Source: a virus
Virus record (IMG/VR): IMGVR_UViG_3300028653_000022
Coordinates: 1 to 50,109 of that record
Strand: one strand, 5' to 3'
Length of the DNA: 50,109 nucleotides
In this document: piece by piece, positions 1 to 8,734 of the stretch
Numbering within the stretch: position 1 is the stretch's first letter
Layout of the letters: each line of letters begins with the position of its first letter
The notes under the pieces: model-generated
The model's input: only the letters and a program-made list of their open reading frames with translations
The model's database searches: none
What the model was told of the DNA's origin: nothing
Program-made: the position numbers and the translations under genes

Positions 1-1
1 C

Positions 2-3000
2 CTTAATCCGTATGTTAAGGATACTGCGTGGCTGCGGAACTTCCGAGCGAATGCTGCGGTTGGAGATTTCTCTACGATCGATCTGCGCCCGCTTGATAAG
101 TTAGCTGTCGCTTCTCCCGATCTTCCCGATGTGGTCTTCGCTCCGAAAGACTGGAAGAATCCAACTACCAGTGGATTCACCATCTGGGAAATGAAGGCTG
201 TTCCTGGGGCTGCTGAGAAGATGCCAAAGTTCCAGATGGTTGACGAGGCTTCAAGCTTGGGCGAGCTTCAGTCGAAGCTAGCGGATAAGGCAGCGATGAG
301 ATACGACGGGCTTACTGCGGTGAACAAAGCTGATAGCATGACCTTGAGTAAGGACTTGGTTCTTCAGGGCAAGCTTCAGCAGCTTAATTCAAAGACCTAC
401 GATCCATTTCCTGAAGAGGTAAGCAAAGGTTTCATCAGACCTAAGCTTCGAGGATATCTCTCACCAACCGAGGCTCAAGACGCAGCGTACGCGGCGATCG
501 GAAACGGAGGGAATGCCTTTCATGTCAAGCTCGATGAGACTCCACAGATGGTTAGAAAGATCGCAGCGAACGAGAGCTTCTTAACCGACGGCGCTCCGTT
601 GACGCTCGTTCCGACTAGCCCTGAGAACGCGAATGCGCTCGCGATCATCTCGAATCCGGCGACGCCTGAAGCTCTCACCGCCGCGCAAGCTTTCGCCGAC
701 AAGGCTGTCGCTGCCAACTCTGGCTGGACAGCAGATACTGCTCGGGCGCACTATCTCGTTCAGAATGGATACGATGGCATATTCGATCCGGATACTGGGA
801 CGATTCAATCGTTCTTCCCTTCAAGGATGAAGTGGATTACGGATCAATTCGATTCAGCTACAGGAAAGCTTCTTCCTAGTACGAAAGCGAGACTCATGGC
901 TTCAGGGCCCTTGGGTACGAAGGTTTCGATTCAAGCAAAGATCGCTACGGTCCTCGGAAAAGACTCTCTCGCAGCGAGCCCTACGACGCTTGCAAATGTA
1001 GCTATGTCGAAGTTTAAGGGAGAGCTGAAAGACCCGGATGTGAAGAACTTCGTCACTCAGATCGTAGACGCTAAGGGAGTCGCGCATACGGATATCTCGA
1101 TTCAGCGCGGTCTTCTCGAAGATAGCGGGATTGTGAAAAATCCTGACGGCTCATTGACGGTGAAGATTCCCGATAACATCGCAAGCTTCCAGGATCAGAA
1201 GACCTTTGTCACGAAGCTTCTTAAAGGAATGGACGACCTAGGTACGGGGAAGATAGACAAGCTCGCTAAGATAGCTCGAACGAAGGCGATCAACAGCGCT
1301 CCGTCGAAGTTCACGCTTCCATTCGAGAGCGAAAGCGCGAACCATGCGTGGCTTCAGTCGGTGGCTAAGAGCGAGTTCTCAGGTGTTGATCTTATTCGAA
1401 ATACTGACGGAGGCTACTCGCTTCAAGACAAGGCGTATAAGACTATTGGAACCTTCGACACGCTCGCCGAGGCTCGAGACGCTATGCTCATGTCGAGCTT
1501 AAGCGAGAGCTTTCTTAAAGGCGATCTCTATCGTCAGGGCTATCGTCTCTCAGGAGATAAGAAGGTTGGATATACGCTCGGAGGGCCTGGGCTCGCCCAT
1601 CCCATTCACGGGGATTCGATTCAAGACGTAATCAAGACTATTGATTATAAGCCTTCGACCATTTCCAATAGGCTCGCACCGAGAGACATCGATATCACTC
1701 CAGGCACGACGAGGGTCACGTTCGATGGAAACAAGGTCGTAGCTTCGAGGCAAGAGGTGGCGCAAGCTTTAGATAAGTTCGAGAATCCTGACGAGCTTGC
1801 GAAGATGGTTGGTGTTGCCAAGCTCCATGCTGGAGATATCTATAAGGTCGCTGATGACTATGTTCGAGTGGATGTCCCAGGCTTAGGAGTTACTAGGTAT
1901 TTCAATACAGTAAGTGAAGCGAAGGCTTTCCTCGAGACTGATTTCAATTCGATGTCAGCGCTCAAGAGTGCAGCCAACCGAAAGGGAATCTCGATCTATC
2001 ACGATTATAACACCGGAGGGTATATTCTCGGCGATGGAGAGAAAGTCTTAAACGCCAAGAACGCGAGCGAAGTGCAGACGATCTTGAAAAGCTATCCAGA
2101 CACTCCAGGGGCGAGGGAGATTCTTTCTGCTCTCGATCCTCAAGCGGATGAAGCGGTGAAACAAGCGATTGAGCTAGTCGATCGAGACATGATGCGAGAG
2201 TGGAAGACGGGAGACTTCGGCGAGACTGCCGTTCGCTGGGATGCGAGCATTCTCGATGAGAAGCCAAGCGTCACTTCTCGAGGCTTGGGTAAGATGAGTC
2301 TACTCGGACAGGGAAGAGAGCATTTCGGAAGCTACGATCGATATACTGAAACAACGGTTAATCGAGAGCTGAAACTCACGGAACTTGGAAAGCTGCGAGA
2401 TATGTCTAGCCGTCAAGCCCAAGCGATGTATCAACAGCTAGACGATGATATTCGGCTTCATGAAGCTATCTTCACCGATGAGAAAGGGCGAGAGATGAAG
2501 GTTGATCGCAGACAAGCGATCGCAGCGTACATTGAAGCTGAAGGCATTCCTGAGTCTTTACCTGAGACGAAAGCCAAGTTCGGCGAGCTGTCTACGCATG
2601 AAGAAAGCGTTATGCAGCGAGTGAAAGACTTGTTTAAGGAATACGCTAAGAGATTCGGCGTCGACCCTTCGACATATATCAAGGGATATATGTCTCACAT
2701 TCGAGCCAGCATTCTTGCTGATCCGAACATTGCCACTTGGGCGATCGATGCCGATGATGTTCTTGGCAATACCTATCATGGACTCGAGAATGCTCCAAAG
2801 CCGCTACGAGCGTTCTTTCATCACGAGAGAGCAGAAGCGCTTCTCGACGCTTCGATGGAGTCTGACCCGTTAGCTATTCTCAATAGGTATGTCACTCAAG
2901 GGAATAAGGAGTTCTTCCTTCGTCAGCCTATTCAGGATACTCTTGATTACTTCAGAAGGAACGGAGGTAACATTCCCTCTGACGTAATCGAGCACACGTT

Positions 3001-4246
3001 GTATGACATTCAATCGATGGCGAACGGGCATAAGATGCAAGGATTTCAGGAAGCTCAATCGATGCTTGACTCCTTTCATGCAGCGCTATCTAAGATGCCT
3101 GGAGTCAATAAGTTTATCAAAGACACTCCAGGAGGAAGCGCAAAGCTTCTTCAAGGCTGGATCAATCTCACGTACTTGGGAAAGGTAGCTTTCCGCCCTT
3201 GGCTCGCAGCGAGAAATATCATTCAAGTGGAGCAGACGCTAGGATGTCGGATAGGATTCGAGCCTACGAACGCGGCGCTCAAGCAAGTCTTAGGCGAAGG
3301 CAGAGAGGAGCTGATGCTCAGGCTTCGCAAGCAAGGTTTGCTTCTACGTGATACTCCTGCTGCCGCGGACCTAGGTCAGAGTCGACTCTCTAAGCTCACG
3401 CGAGCGGGAATGAACGGGATATATGCGGCGGATGATATCGCTCGAGCTGTCTCATGCGTGGCCGCGGAGAACCTTCTTCAGGAAGGCGTGGACACATGGA
3501 ATCGTGGCGCGTTCGAAAGGATTTCTCGAAACACTCCGAAAGGCGCGATTGAGAAGTTCAAGGACTTCACCGAGCTTAGGCAGATTTCCGCAGGGAAGCC
3601 GGAGCTGGCCGATCAGATCGCAGAGCTAGCTTTATCCGGCAAGAGTGAAGAGCTAGCCCAAGCGAAGAAGCTCTTTGCTCAAGAACTCTCGAACCAGACT
3701 AACCCGAACTTCGCTCGATTCCAGCAGCCTCATTTCTATACCGCCTCGCTTCCGGGATACCTCTTCGGTCGTCTCTCAACCTTTACTACGATGTCGAGGG
3801 AGAACATTTTCCGAGGCTGGCAAGCTTCGCAAGGCATTGCGAATAAAGCCCTCTTCATCGGAAGATACGTAGGCTTAGGACTCGCGCTTAAGAAAGGCAT
3901 GGAAGCCATAGGCATAGACGGTAAGGACTTCTCCCCGGGGTATAGTGCTCTCTTTGGTGGTGGTCCGCAGTTCTCCGAAGCGATCGACCTCGCTCGCTCA
4001 GCCGGAAGCGGAACGACGAACTCGAACGCTCGCGAGACGATAGAGAAAGCCTATCTTCCTTTCTACTTCGATGAGTCTCAAGGTAAGCTTCAAGGAAACC
4101 TTAGTCTCGGGAATCCTGAACACCTTCCTGGGTCGATCCCTGGGACATTGCAGTTGCATTATGCTCATCAGATGGCTTTGGCGCTCGAGAGGGACGACTA
4201 CTGGAAGGCTTTCCTTTGCGGCTTGACGATACCCGTGAAGAAGTAG
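2..4246 (+). CDS. Giant internal virion/ejection protein, C-terminal part (5' end outside window)
   Basis: The reading frame is open from base 2 (no stop before the first possible start at 131), so this is the 3' part of a larger gene; 1414 codons are visible. By position, next to the ejection-type genes at the right edge, and by its size and helical Ala/Lys/Glu-rich composition, it is probably the T7 gp16-like ejection protein that enters the host with the DNA. I see no lytic transglycosylase motif here. At roughly residues 245-275 of the visible part, a segment around GYDGIFDPDTG then FFPSRMKWI resembles the C-terminal signature of ADP-ribosyltransferase-like domains of phage polyvalent proteins. 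This is weak, because the other ART motifs are not obvious. The last 146 bases overlap the convergent gene ending at 4101. Structural role likely; enzymatic role uncertain. Confidence 0.75.
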   Translation, partial: LNPYVKDTAWLRNFRANAAVGDFSTIDLRPLDKLAVASPDLPDVVFAPKDWKNPTTSGFTIWEMKAVPGAAEKMPKFQMVDEASSLGELQSKLADKAAMRYDGLTAVNKADSMTLSKDLVLQGKLQQLNSKTYDPFPEEVSKGFIRPKLRGYLSPTEAQDAAYAAIGNGGNAFHVKLDETPQMVRKIAANESFLTDGAPLTLVPTSPENANALAIISNPATPEALTAAQAFADKAVAANSGWTADTARAHYLVQNGYDGIFDPDTGTIQSFFPSRMKWITDQFDSATGKLLPSTKARLMASGPLGTKVSIQAKIATVLGKDSLAASPTTLANVAMSKFKGELKDPDVKNFVTQIVDAKGVAHTDISIQRGLLEDSGIVKNPDGSLTVKIPDNIASFQDQKTFVTKLLKGMDDLGTGKIDKLAKIARTKAINSAPSKFTLPFESESANHAWLQSVAKSEFSGVDLIRNTDGGYSLQDKAYKTIGTFDTLAEARDAMLMSSLSESFLKGDLYRQGYRLSGDKKVGYTLGGPGLAHPIHGDSIQDVIKTIDYKPSTISNRLAPRDIDITPGTTRVTFDGNKVVASRQEVAQALDKFENPDELAKMVGVAKLHAGDIYKVADDYVRVDVPGLGVTRYFNTVSEAKAFLETDFNSMSALKSAANRKGISIYHDYNTGGYILGDGEKVLNAKNASEVQTILKSYPDTPGAREILSALDPQADEAVKQAIELVDRDMMREWKTGDFGETAVRWDASILDEKPSVTSRGLGKMSLLGQGREHFGSYDRYTETTVNRELKLTELGKLRDMSSRQAQAMYQQLDDDIRLHEAIFTDEKGREMKVDRRQAIAAYIEAEGIPESLPETKAKFGELSTHEESVMQRVKDLFKEYAKRFGVDPSTYIKGYMSHIRASILADPNIATWAIDADDVLGNTYHGLENAPKPLRAFFHHERAEALLDASMESDPLAILNRYVTQGNKEFFLRQPIQDTLDYFRRNGGNIPSDVIEHTLYDIQSMANGHKMQGFQEAQSMLDSFHAALSKMPGVNKFIKDTPGGSAKLLQGWINLTYLGKVAFRPWLAARNIIQVEQTLGCRIGFEPTNAALKQVLGEGREELMLRLRKQGLLLRDTPAAADLGQSRLSKLTRAGMNGIYAADDIARAVSCVAAENLLQEGVDTWNRGAFERISRNTPKGAIEKFKDFTELRQISAGKPELADQIAELALSGKSEELAQAKKLFAQELSNQTNPNFARFQQPHFYTASLPGYLFGRLSTFTTMSRENIFRGWQASQGIANKALFIGRYVGLGLALKKGMEAIGIDGKDFSPGYSALFGGGPQFSEAIDLARSAGSGTTNSNARETIEKAYLPFYFDESQGKLQGNLSLGNPEHLPGSIPGTLQLHYAHQMALALERDDYWKAFLCGLTIPVKK

Positions 4247-4835
4247 CGATCGCTTTCACTCTTCGAACGAACTGCTCGACCGAAGCTATAGGTACGATCA
4301 CCTCGTAGGCTGGATCAAGAAACTCGACCGTTCCACGGACGTTCGCTCTCTCGGAGTACCGATCAATCTCGTATTTATACTCGAGCAGTCTTTTGGAATT
4401 GAACTCGTTCCCTTCGATGTCGATGAGTGTAAGCTCGAGCTTACGAAGGTCGGGCAAGGTCTTTAGCATATCAGAAACAATCTTTCTTCTCCGATAGAAG
4501 TAGCACTTCACCGTGTCGCAGCTCACGCCTGCGAGCTTAGCCAAGCCCTGAATGCTACTAGGTAGATTCTTGTCATGCGCGTGATCCTTGTGCCAAACGG
4601 CGAACTTTGAGTAGATACTTAAGGGATTGTACGAGGCCTTATCGGGAAGAACTGCCATGTGAGTTTGAGCTACTCCTGAGCGTTTAAGGATAGTCACCAC
4701 GGTATCTTTGGAAATACCGCACGCCTTCGCAGCTTTGCGAAGACTTCCGAAATGCTGATAGGCTGCGATTACTTTCTCGATCTTCAACCCATGTCGTACC
4801 GTCTTCAGTTCGTGCCTGTCGTACTCATCGCTCAT
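4101..4835 (-). CDS. Double helix-turn-helix protein of the replication operon
   Basis: A 244-residue protein starting at the ATG that overlaps the helicase stop (TGATG) with AAGGAG upstream. Two helix-turn-helix-like segments are visible: GSLRKAAKACGISKDTVV at about residues 30-48 and GLAKLAGVSCDTVKCYFYRR at about 96-115. It is therefore probably a DNA-binding protein, either a transcription regulator or an origin/primase accessory factor. The C-terminal 60 residues are low-complexity, Ser/Arg/Lys-rich and probably disordered. The final 49 codons are antisense to the end of the convergent virion gene. It is the last gene of the minus-strand unit. No known family is recognised beyond the HTH segments. 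Confidence 0.7.
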   Translation of the reverse strand: MSDEYDRHELKTVRHGLKIEKVIAAYQHFGSLRKAAKACGISKDTVVTILKRSGVAQTHMAVLPDKASYNPLSIYSKFAVWHKDHAHDKNLPSSIQGLAKLAGVSCDTVKCYFYRRRKIVSDMLKTLPDLRKLELTLIDIEGNEFNSKRLLEYKYEIDRYSERANVRGTVEFLDPAYEVIVPIASVEQFVRRVKAIATSSRVSSSRKGKPSSSRPSRAPKPSDEHNATAMSQGSTQEGVQDSRD

Positions 4836-6283
4836 CAGATTTCTCCTTCTGCCTTCGCGCCCAGCCATCTCTCGCCGCACCATTTATATATCTCTTTCGT
4901 GTTCGAACTTGGATATGTTCGCAAGGTTTGGCTCAAGTATATTTCTATCTTTCCTTCTTCGCTAAGAAGCGTCAATCCCTCTCTAAGCTCGGCGGCGGTG
5001 AACTTTCCTTGTCGTAGAAGCGTCATTCGAGTGATGTCGGGATGAGAGCGAACGTATTCCTCAAGCCTTCCGATGAATGGTTTCACATCCTGCTCGAATC
5101 CTCGCACCATTGGAAGAGATTCAAACCATGTCTTCTTAATTAACATGAGAGCTGATTTTACATCCTGAAGGCTTATTATCTTATCTCTTGAATCGTATCT
5201 CTGTATTCGAAGTAGAAACGCAATCTTAAGAACTAGCACCGTAAATCGACTTTTCATGCCTTGATATTGAGTGTCTTCTTCCAGCTCGTCTGCCCATTTA
5301 TTATACCACTTGTCATAGAACTTATCGGCTTCGGGAGAAAGGTCGTACTCTCCAACTGTTACTTGAGCTATCCAAGCTAGTCTCTTCGCTAGCTCATCGT
5401 TATCTGGCGAGCCGTCGACTATCCTTGGTCTTGAGAACCTTCTCCCGCAGCGAGTGGGACAGTAGACTAAGACTGTGCGAGAGAGGAAGCCGTCGCTTCT
5501 CATTCCTTCGCCGATAGATGCGCGAAAACCTTGAAGCGTCGTTCCAGCGAGCATCGTCGTATGTAGATTCTTTAGTATCATTACTTCTTTAGCTTTACGA
5601 TAGGTAAATGGCTGATCGCAATCGTAGAAGGCAAGAAGGTTATCAGACAAGCCTACGTTGTACTTCTGCATTCCAGCGAACGTAGCGAACTCGTGCGCGA
5701 TGATAGCGGCTTCAGCAGTTTTCGAGTACCAGAGTTTTCTTCCTGTCTTCGGATTGATTATTGGCTCGTTATTTTTATCTCTAAAGAAGAAGCCTTTGCT
5801 TCCTCGAGGTTCCTTATACTTAGGATTGAGTGCATCGATGAGCCCTTCCGGAGTAGCCTTGTCTGCGACGACATTTATATATTTTATTAACCTCATATTA
5901 GGGTCTTCGATAAGCTTCTGAAACGTAGTAAGAAGCGTCGTCGCGTCGTTGATAGCCTCGGTCTTATGCGCGATGCCCGCAGGGCCGACAAGGACACAGT
6001 AGAAGTTTGACCATAGCTTTTTCGGCCCAAACCTTACCCACGCTTCGCGCTTGACTGCGGAAGAGAGAACGAAAAGCGTCGACCAGATAGTGAAAAGCGT
6101 CGTGACTTCCTTGCCTCGATGGCGAAAGACGCAATCAGTGATGAAGCCTTTGTCTTTCGGCAAGACCTCATCACCTGGGTCGTCACACCAGAACTTATCT
6201 CCAGCTGCCAATTCATCGAATGGAATTGGAGCTTCGGGGTCTCGCGTTTGCTTTGGCGTTCTTACTAGCTTTCCACTCTTCAT
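4835..6283 (-). CDS. DUF3987-like P-loop protein, candidate replicative helicase
   Basis: A 482-residue protein. The segment VLVGPAGIAHKTEAI (about residues 97-111) resembles the irregular P-loop of DUF3987-type phage helicase/primase-associated ATPases (typically GPP.x.RKSTAI), with Lys-Thr retained. A later LAGTTLQGF-type segment and helical C-terminus fit a RecA-like ATPase followed by a winged-helix-like tail. It lies directly downstream of the DNA polymerase catalytic gene, overlapping its last 71 bases, and is coupled to the next gene by TGATG, so it belongs to the replication operon. No other helicase is visible in the window, which supports the assignment. The motif is degenerate, so helicase activity is an inference. 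Confidence 0.55.
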   Translation of the reverse strand: MKSGKLVRTPKQTRDPEAPIPFDELAAGDKFWCDDPGDEVLPKDKGFITDCVFRHRGKEVTTLFTIWSTLFVLSSAVKREAWVRFGPKKLWSNFYCVLVGPAGIAHKTEAINDATTLLTTFQKLIEDPNMRLIKYINVVADKATPEGLIDALNPKYKEPRGSKGFFFRDKNNEPIINPKTGRKLWYSKTAEAAIIAHEFATFAGMQKYNVGLSDNLLAFYDCDQPFTYRKAKEVMILKNLHTTMLAGTTLQGFRASIGEGMRSDGFLSRTVLVYCPTRCGRRFSRPRIVDGSPDNDELAKRLAWIAQVTVGEYDLSPEADKFYDKWYNKWADELEEDTQYQGMKSRFTVLVLKIAFLLRIQRYDSRDKIISLQDVKSALMLIKKTWFESLPMVRGFEQDVKPFIGRLEEYVRSHPDITRMTLLRQGKFTAAELREGLTLLSEEGKIEIYLSQTLRTYPSSNTKEIYKWCGERWLGAKAEGEI

Positions 6284-7046
6284 AGCTTTTCATTTCTCCC
6301 CATGAGGTTAGCGACACTTCTATGTCAGCTGGAAAGATCACATCTCTATTCCACAGATGCCGAGGCTTTTCCATTATTCTTTTTAGCGTCTTAGCGCAGA
6401 GGTCGATGTCAGCTATTGGGCATTCGATTACATTAGAATCGTGAACGGTGGCGACGAGTCTCCAGTTTACGTGCTTTTTACATTCGTCATACAGCTCGAT
6501 TAAGCTTTCATTTTCGATATCTCCCGCTGTGCCTTGAATGGGAGTATTGATTCCTTCTCTCTCTATCTCTTCGTTCGTGCCTAAGAAGAAGCGCTTTCTT
6601 CCCGTTGCCGTGACGCATGTTCTCGTATCTCTGGCAGTCGAGGCAGCTTTCTTGAATCCTCGATCAAGACCCGGATGGGCTTCGAAGTATTTTCTATCGG
6701 CTGTTCTGAATTGGGCCATAGTAAAGTTAAGCTCGGGAACGTCAGCTGATACACGTTCGTATATACCACGGATACCTCCTCCATAGCTTCGGCCGAAGAC
6801 GAAGACCTTTGCAGCTCTTCGGATAGTTTTCCAACTAGGATGTTTCTCGTCTATTCCAAACATGACTTTTGTATTCTCATCATGAATGTTCTTTCCTTGT
6901 TCGAACATTTTTTGCAGCGGAATATCCTCGAACTCATAAGCCATGACTCTAAGCTCAAGGTTCGAGAAGTCTCCAGCTACGAAGGCACAGAGCGCTTCAG
7001 GAACGAAGACGCTCTTTGCCTCGCTTGGAAGGTTTTGCCAATTCAA
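6213..7046 (-). CDS. DNA polymerase A, C-terminal catalytic part of a split polymerase
   Basis: A 277-residue protein carrying the palm/fingers motifs of family A polymerases. Motif A is AGDFSNLELRVMAYE (Asp26), the motif B/O-helix is RRAAKVFVFGRSYGG (Lys80, Phe84, Tyr88), and motif C is LVATVHDSNVIE (His202, Asp203; Ser replaces the usual Glu). It starts at NWQNLPS, which in an intact PolA directly follows the GRLSS segment. That segment is the end of the gene at 8735-10561, so the two proteins together make one polymerase. The start is a TTG overlapping the previous stop (TTGA), with GGGAG seven bases upstream, so it is set up for independent translation. It should form the active enzyme with the UDG-exonuclease part. 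Confidence 0.9.
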   Translation of the reverse strand: MNWQNLPSEAKSVFVPEALCAFVAGDFSNLELRVMAYEFEDIPLQKMFEQGKNIHDENTKVMFGIDEKHPSWKTIRRAAKVFVFGRSYGGGIRGIYERVSADVPELNFTMAQFRTADRKYFEAHPGLDRGFKKAASTARDTRTCVTATGRKRFFLGTNEEIEREGINTPIQGTAGDIENESLIELYDECKKHVNWRLVATVHDSNVIECPIADIDLCAKTLKRIMEKPRHLWNRDVIFPADIEVSLTSWGEMKSYEEWKASKNAKANARPRSSNSIR

Positions 7047-7780
7047 TCTTTCTCTCCCTTAGCCTTAGCCAGCGCGGCGCGGGCGATGTCTCCGCAGTCT
7101 CGCAGCGTGTGTCTTAAAAGTCTTTCCGTGCTTCCCATCTTAAAGCCACCGGCTTCCAGCTTGTCTACATTCATAAGCTCGCCGAATGAGTCCTGATAGT
7201 AGTGGATAGCTTTCTGTTGCTCTTTAGCAGCTATTGCCTCGAGCGCCGCCCGCAATCCCTTGACCAGACCCTCAGCTTCATTTCGCTTGCGTGTTACTGT
7301 TTGGCATTCCCGCTTCCGTGCGTCAATTTCGAGGCGAGCTAAATGCAAGTCTGCCTCGGCGGATTCGGCGCGGGCTTGCGCGTAGCGCTCTATCGCGGCG
7401 GCGGCGGCGGTTATCGCCGCTGTATAATTCTGGGCTGACCACCTTCCAACGAAAGGCATCGGAATTATGTTTTCCGCCAGCTCCCGCGCATCCTTCTCTG
7501 GGGTCGGCTGGCGGGAGGCTAGGAGTGCGGCGATCGCACCTTTGGGAATTATCGCTAGTTGCGACCATTGCTCGCATCGGTGATCTTGCTCGACAAATCC
7601 GCATCCTTCGGAGCACCAATAACGATCCTCTCCGCTCTCCGCTTTGGGCCTGGCCTCGAGGTTGAGGATGGCGAGGGCCTGGTTGATCCTCAGCGCGGCG
7701 TCGTCTATCTGCAAAACATTAAGCCAGTGGTTTGCGTTGATAAGGTTGTCCCGTGCGATGTCGATCTGCTTTTGCGTCAT
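7043..7780 (-). CDS. Cassette protein of unknown function, coiled-coil and Ala-rich
   Basis: A 245-residue protein starting at MTQKQIDIARDN. That ATG has GGAGG six bases upstream and overlaps the previous stop (ATGA), so longer starts were not used. A Cys pair and His (YWCSEGC.. then DHRCEQW) near residues 58-72 may bind metal. A long Ala/Glu/Arg-rich helical region follows. The overall look recalls Ea22/ead-type accessory proteins of phages, but no family is established. The gene is richer in G+C, with GCG/GCC codons, than its neighbours, and is the last gene of the five-gene cassette that splits the polymerase. Its TGA overlaps the TTG of the polymerase catalytic part. Confidence 0.65.
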   Translation of the reverse strand: MTQKQIDIARDNLINANHWLNVLQIDDAALRINQALAILNLEARPKAESGEDRYWCSEGCGFVEQDHRCEQWSQLAIIPKGAIAALLASRQPTPEKDARELAENIIPMPFVGRWSAQNYTAAITAAAAAIERYAQARAESAEADLHLARLEIDARKRECQTVTRKRNEAEGLVKGLRAALEAIAAKEQQKAIHYYQDSFGELMNVDKLEAGGFKMGSTERLLRHTLRDCGDIARAALAKAKGEKD

Positions 7781-7902
7781 ATCTGCCTCCATACAAGACA
7801 AAAAGCCTCGAAGTATATCGTCAAGTCCTCTCCGCGCTTGCCGGCCGCAGAGCATCCCCACACAATAGCGCGTAGCACGGTGTCCCGATCATGCTCGCTC
7901 AT
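7777..7902 (-). CDS. Small cassette protein (41 aa)
   Basis: A 41-residue protein, MSEHDRDTVLRAIVW at the start and CLVWRQI at the end. The ATG has AGGAG five to ten bases upstream and overlaps the stop of the previous gene (ATGA); its own stop overlaps the next ATG in the same way. The tight coupling on both sides is the main support that it is translated. No function recognised. Confidence 0.6.
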   Translation of the reverse strand: MSEHDRDTVLRAIVWGCSAAGKRGEDLTIYFEAFCLVWRQI

Positions 7903-8111
7903 GGTTTTCTCCTTTCGGCGAGCATCGCGTCGGCCTGGTCGTAAGCCCAGTGTGCCAGTTTTTCGGACGAAACTTCTCCAATGTTGGGATGCGCACTCAT
8001 TCCCGCGAGCGCCTGCCCGGCGAAGTAGTCGCGAAGGGACATGCCCCCTGACATGGCACTCTCCACAGTCCAAACGGGGAATGCATTCGGCCCATCATCA
8101 CGCTCGTTCAT
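7899..8111 (-). CDS. Small phage/prophage-type protein with a GGMSLRDYFAGQAL motif
   Basis: A 70-residue protein beginning MNERDDGPNAFPV, chosen because the ATG follows a GGGGGG stretch and overlaps the preceding stop (ATGA). The segment GGMSLRDYFAGQALAG followed by a C-terminal AYDQADAMLAER helix is one I recognise from small uncharacterised proteins common in proteobacterial phages and prophages. Function unknown. It is the best hint that the cassette came from a different phage lineage. Confidence 0.7.
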   Translation of the reverse strand: MNERDDGPNAFPVWTVESAMSGGMSLRDYFAGQALAGMSAHPNIGEVSSEKLAHWAYDQADAMLAERRKP

Positions 8112-8287
8112 ATTCCCCCCCTTGGATCGTCCATCGTTCTTCGCAAGCCGAAGACTTGCCCTACATTCGTGCATGGATGTTTCTTAGTAAACTCAGGATC
8201 GACCGCGATGAAGCGAGGACCGGAAAAGAATCGCTTGATTCTTTCGAGTAAGGATAGCTCTCGCTTAGCGTAATACTGATGTTTCAT
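8108..8287 (-). CDS. Small basic cassette protein (59 aa)
   Basis: A 59-residue protein starting MKHQYYAKRELSLLERIKRF, with AAGGAGG upstream and ATGA overlap with the preceding membrane-protein gene. Its stop overlaps the next ATG. The N-terminal half is basic and helical. No family recognised; support is coupling and ribosome site. Confidence 0.55.
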   Translation of the reverse strand: MKHQYYAKRELSLLERIKRFFSGPRFIAVDPEFTKKHPCTNVGQVFGLRRTMDDPRGGI

Positions 8288-8724
8288 TTCCTTTCCCTCC
8301 TTACAACTCTTTTCCACCAGTGATGCTGATATCCTATTTCGTAAATGCCTACGATTACTCCCCATAGACCCAATCCTATTGCAGCATACTCAATTTGGAT
8401 GTTTGGATCAGATATAGTTTGGCCTGTCTCAGGTATTGATCGCCCAGTGGTTAAGCTCACGTCAAGATTTGATCCTATATGTATGATGTTAGTAAGATGT
8501 GGATATGCATACGCACCTATTAATGTTCCAACCAATGCGCCAACTACTCCAGACACAACTGATCCTTCGCTGTAAAGAAGGAACAGTTTCATTGAGTGAT
8601 TGAACTTAACGTCATCGTCATATCTTAATTGATTATTAAACGTGAATCCTTTAGAGACTGAGAGCTGCGCCCATAATGATTGGAGGAATATTGAAACTAG
8701 AACGATAACCAAGAGCTTACGCAT
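8284..8724 (-). CDS. Small membrane protein, first gene of the polymerase-splitting cassette
   Basis: A 146-residue protein with a signal-peptide-like start (MRKLLVIVLVSIFLQSLWAQ) and two further hydrophobic segments near residues 55-75 and 112-132, ending in a basic tail (KRVVRRERK). It starts ten bases after the stop of the polymerase N-terminal gene, with GGAGG in the gap. It is AT-richer than the genes that follow it, so the cassette itself is mosaic. The role is not clear; possibilities are superinfection exclusion or lysis control, neither supported by a motif. Confidence 0.65.
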   Translation of the reverse strand: MRKLLVIVLVSIFLQSLWAQLSVSKGFTFNNQLRYDDDVKFNHSMKLFLLYSEGSVVSGVVGALVGTLIGAYAYPHLTNIIHIGSNLDVSLTTGRSIPETGQTISDPNIQIEYAAIGLGLWGVIVGIYEIGYQHHWWKRVVRRERK

Positions 8725-8734
8725 CGTTTCCTCC

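Noticed and set aside
7781-8073. Longer N-terminal extensions of the cassette genes (for example starts at 7861 or 8073)
   Set aside because: The internal ATGs have good ribosome sites and exact ATGA overlaps with the preceding stop codons, while the longer starts have neither.
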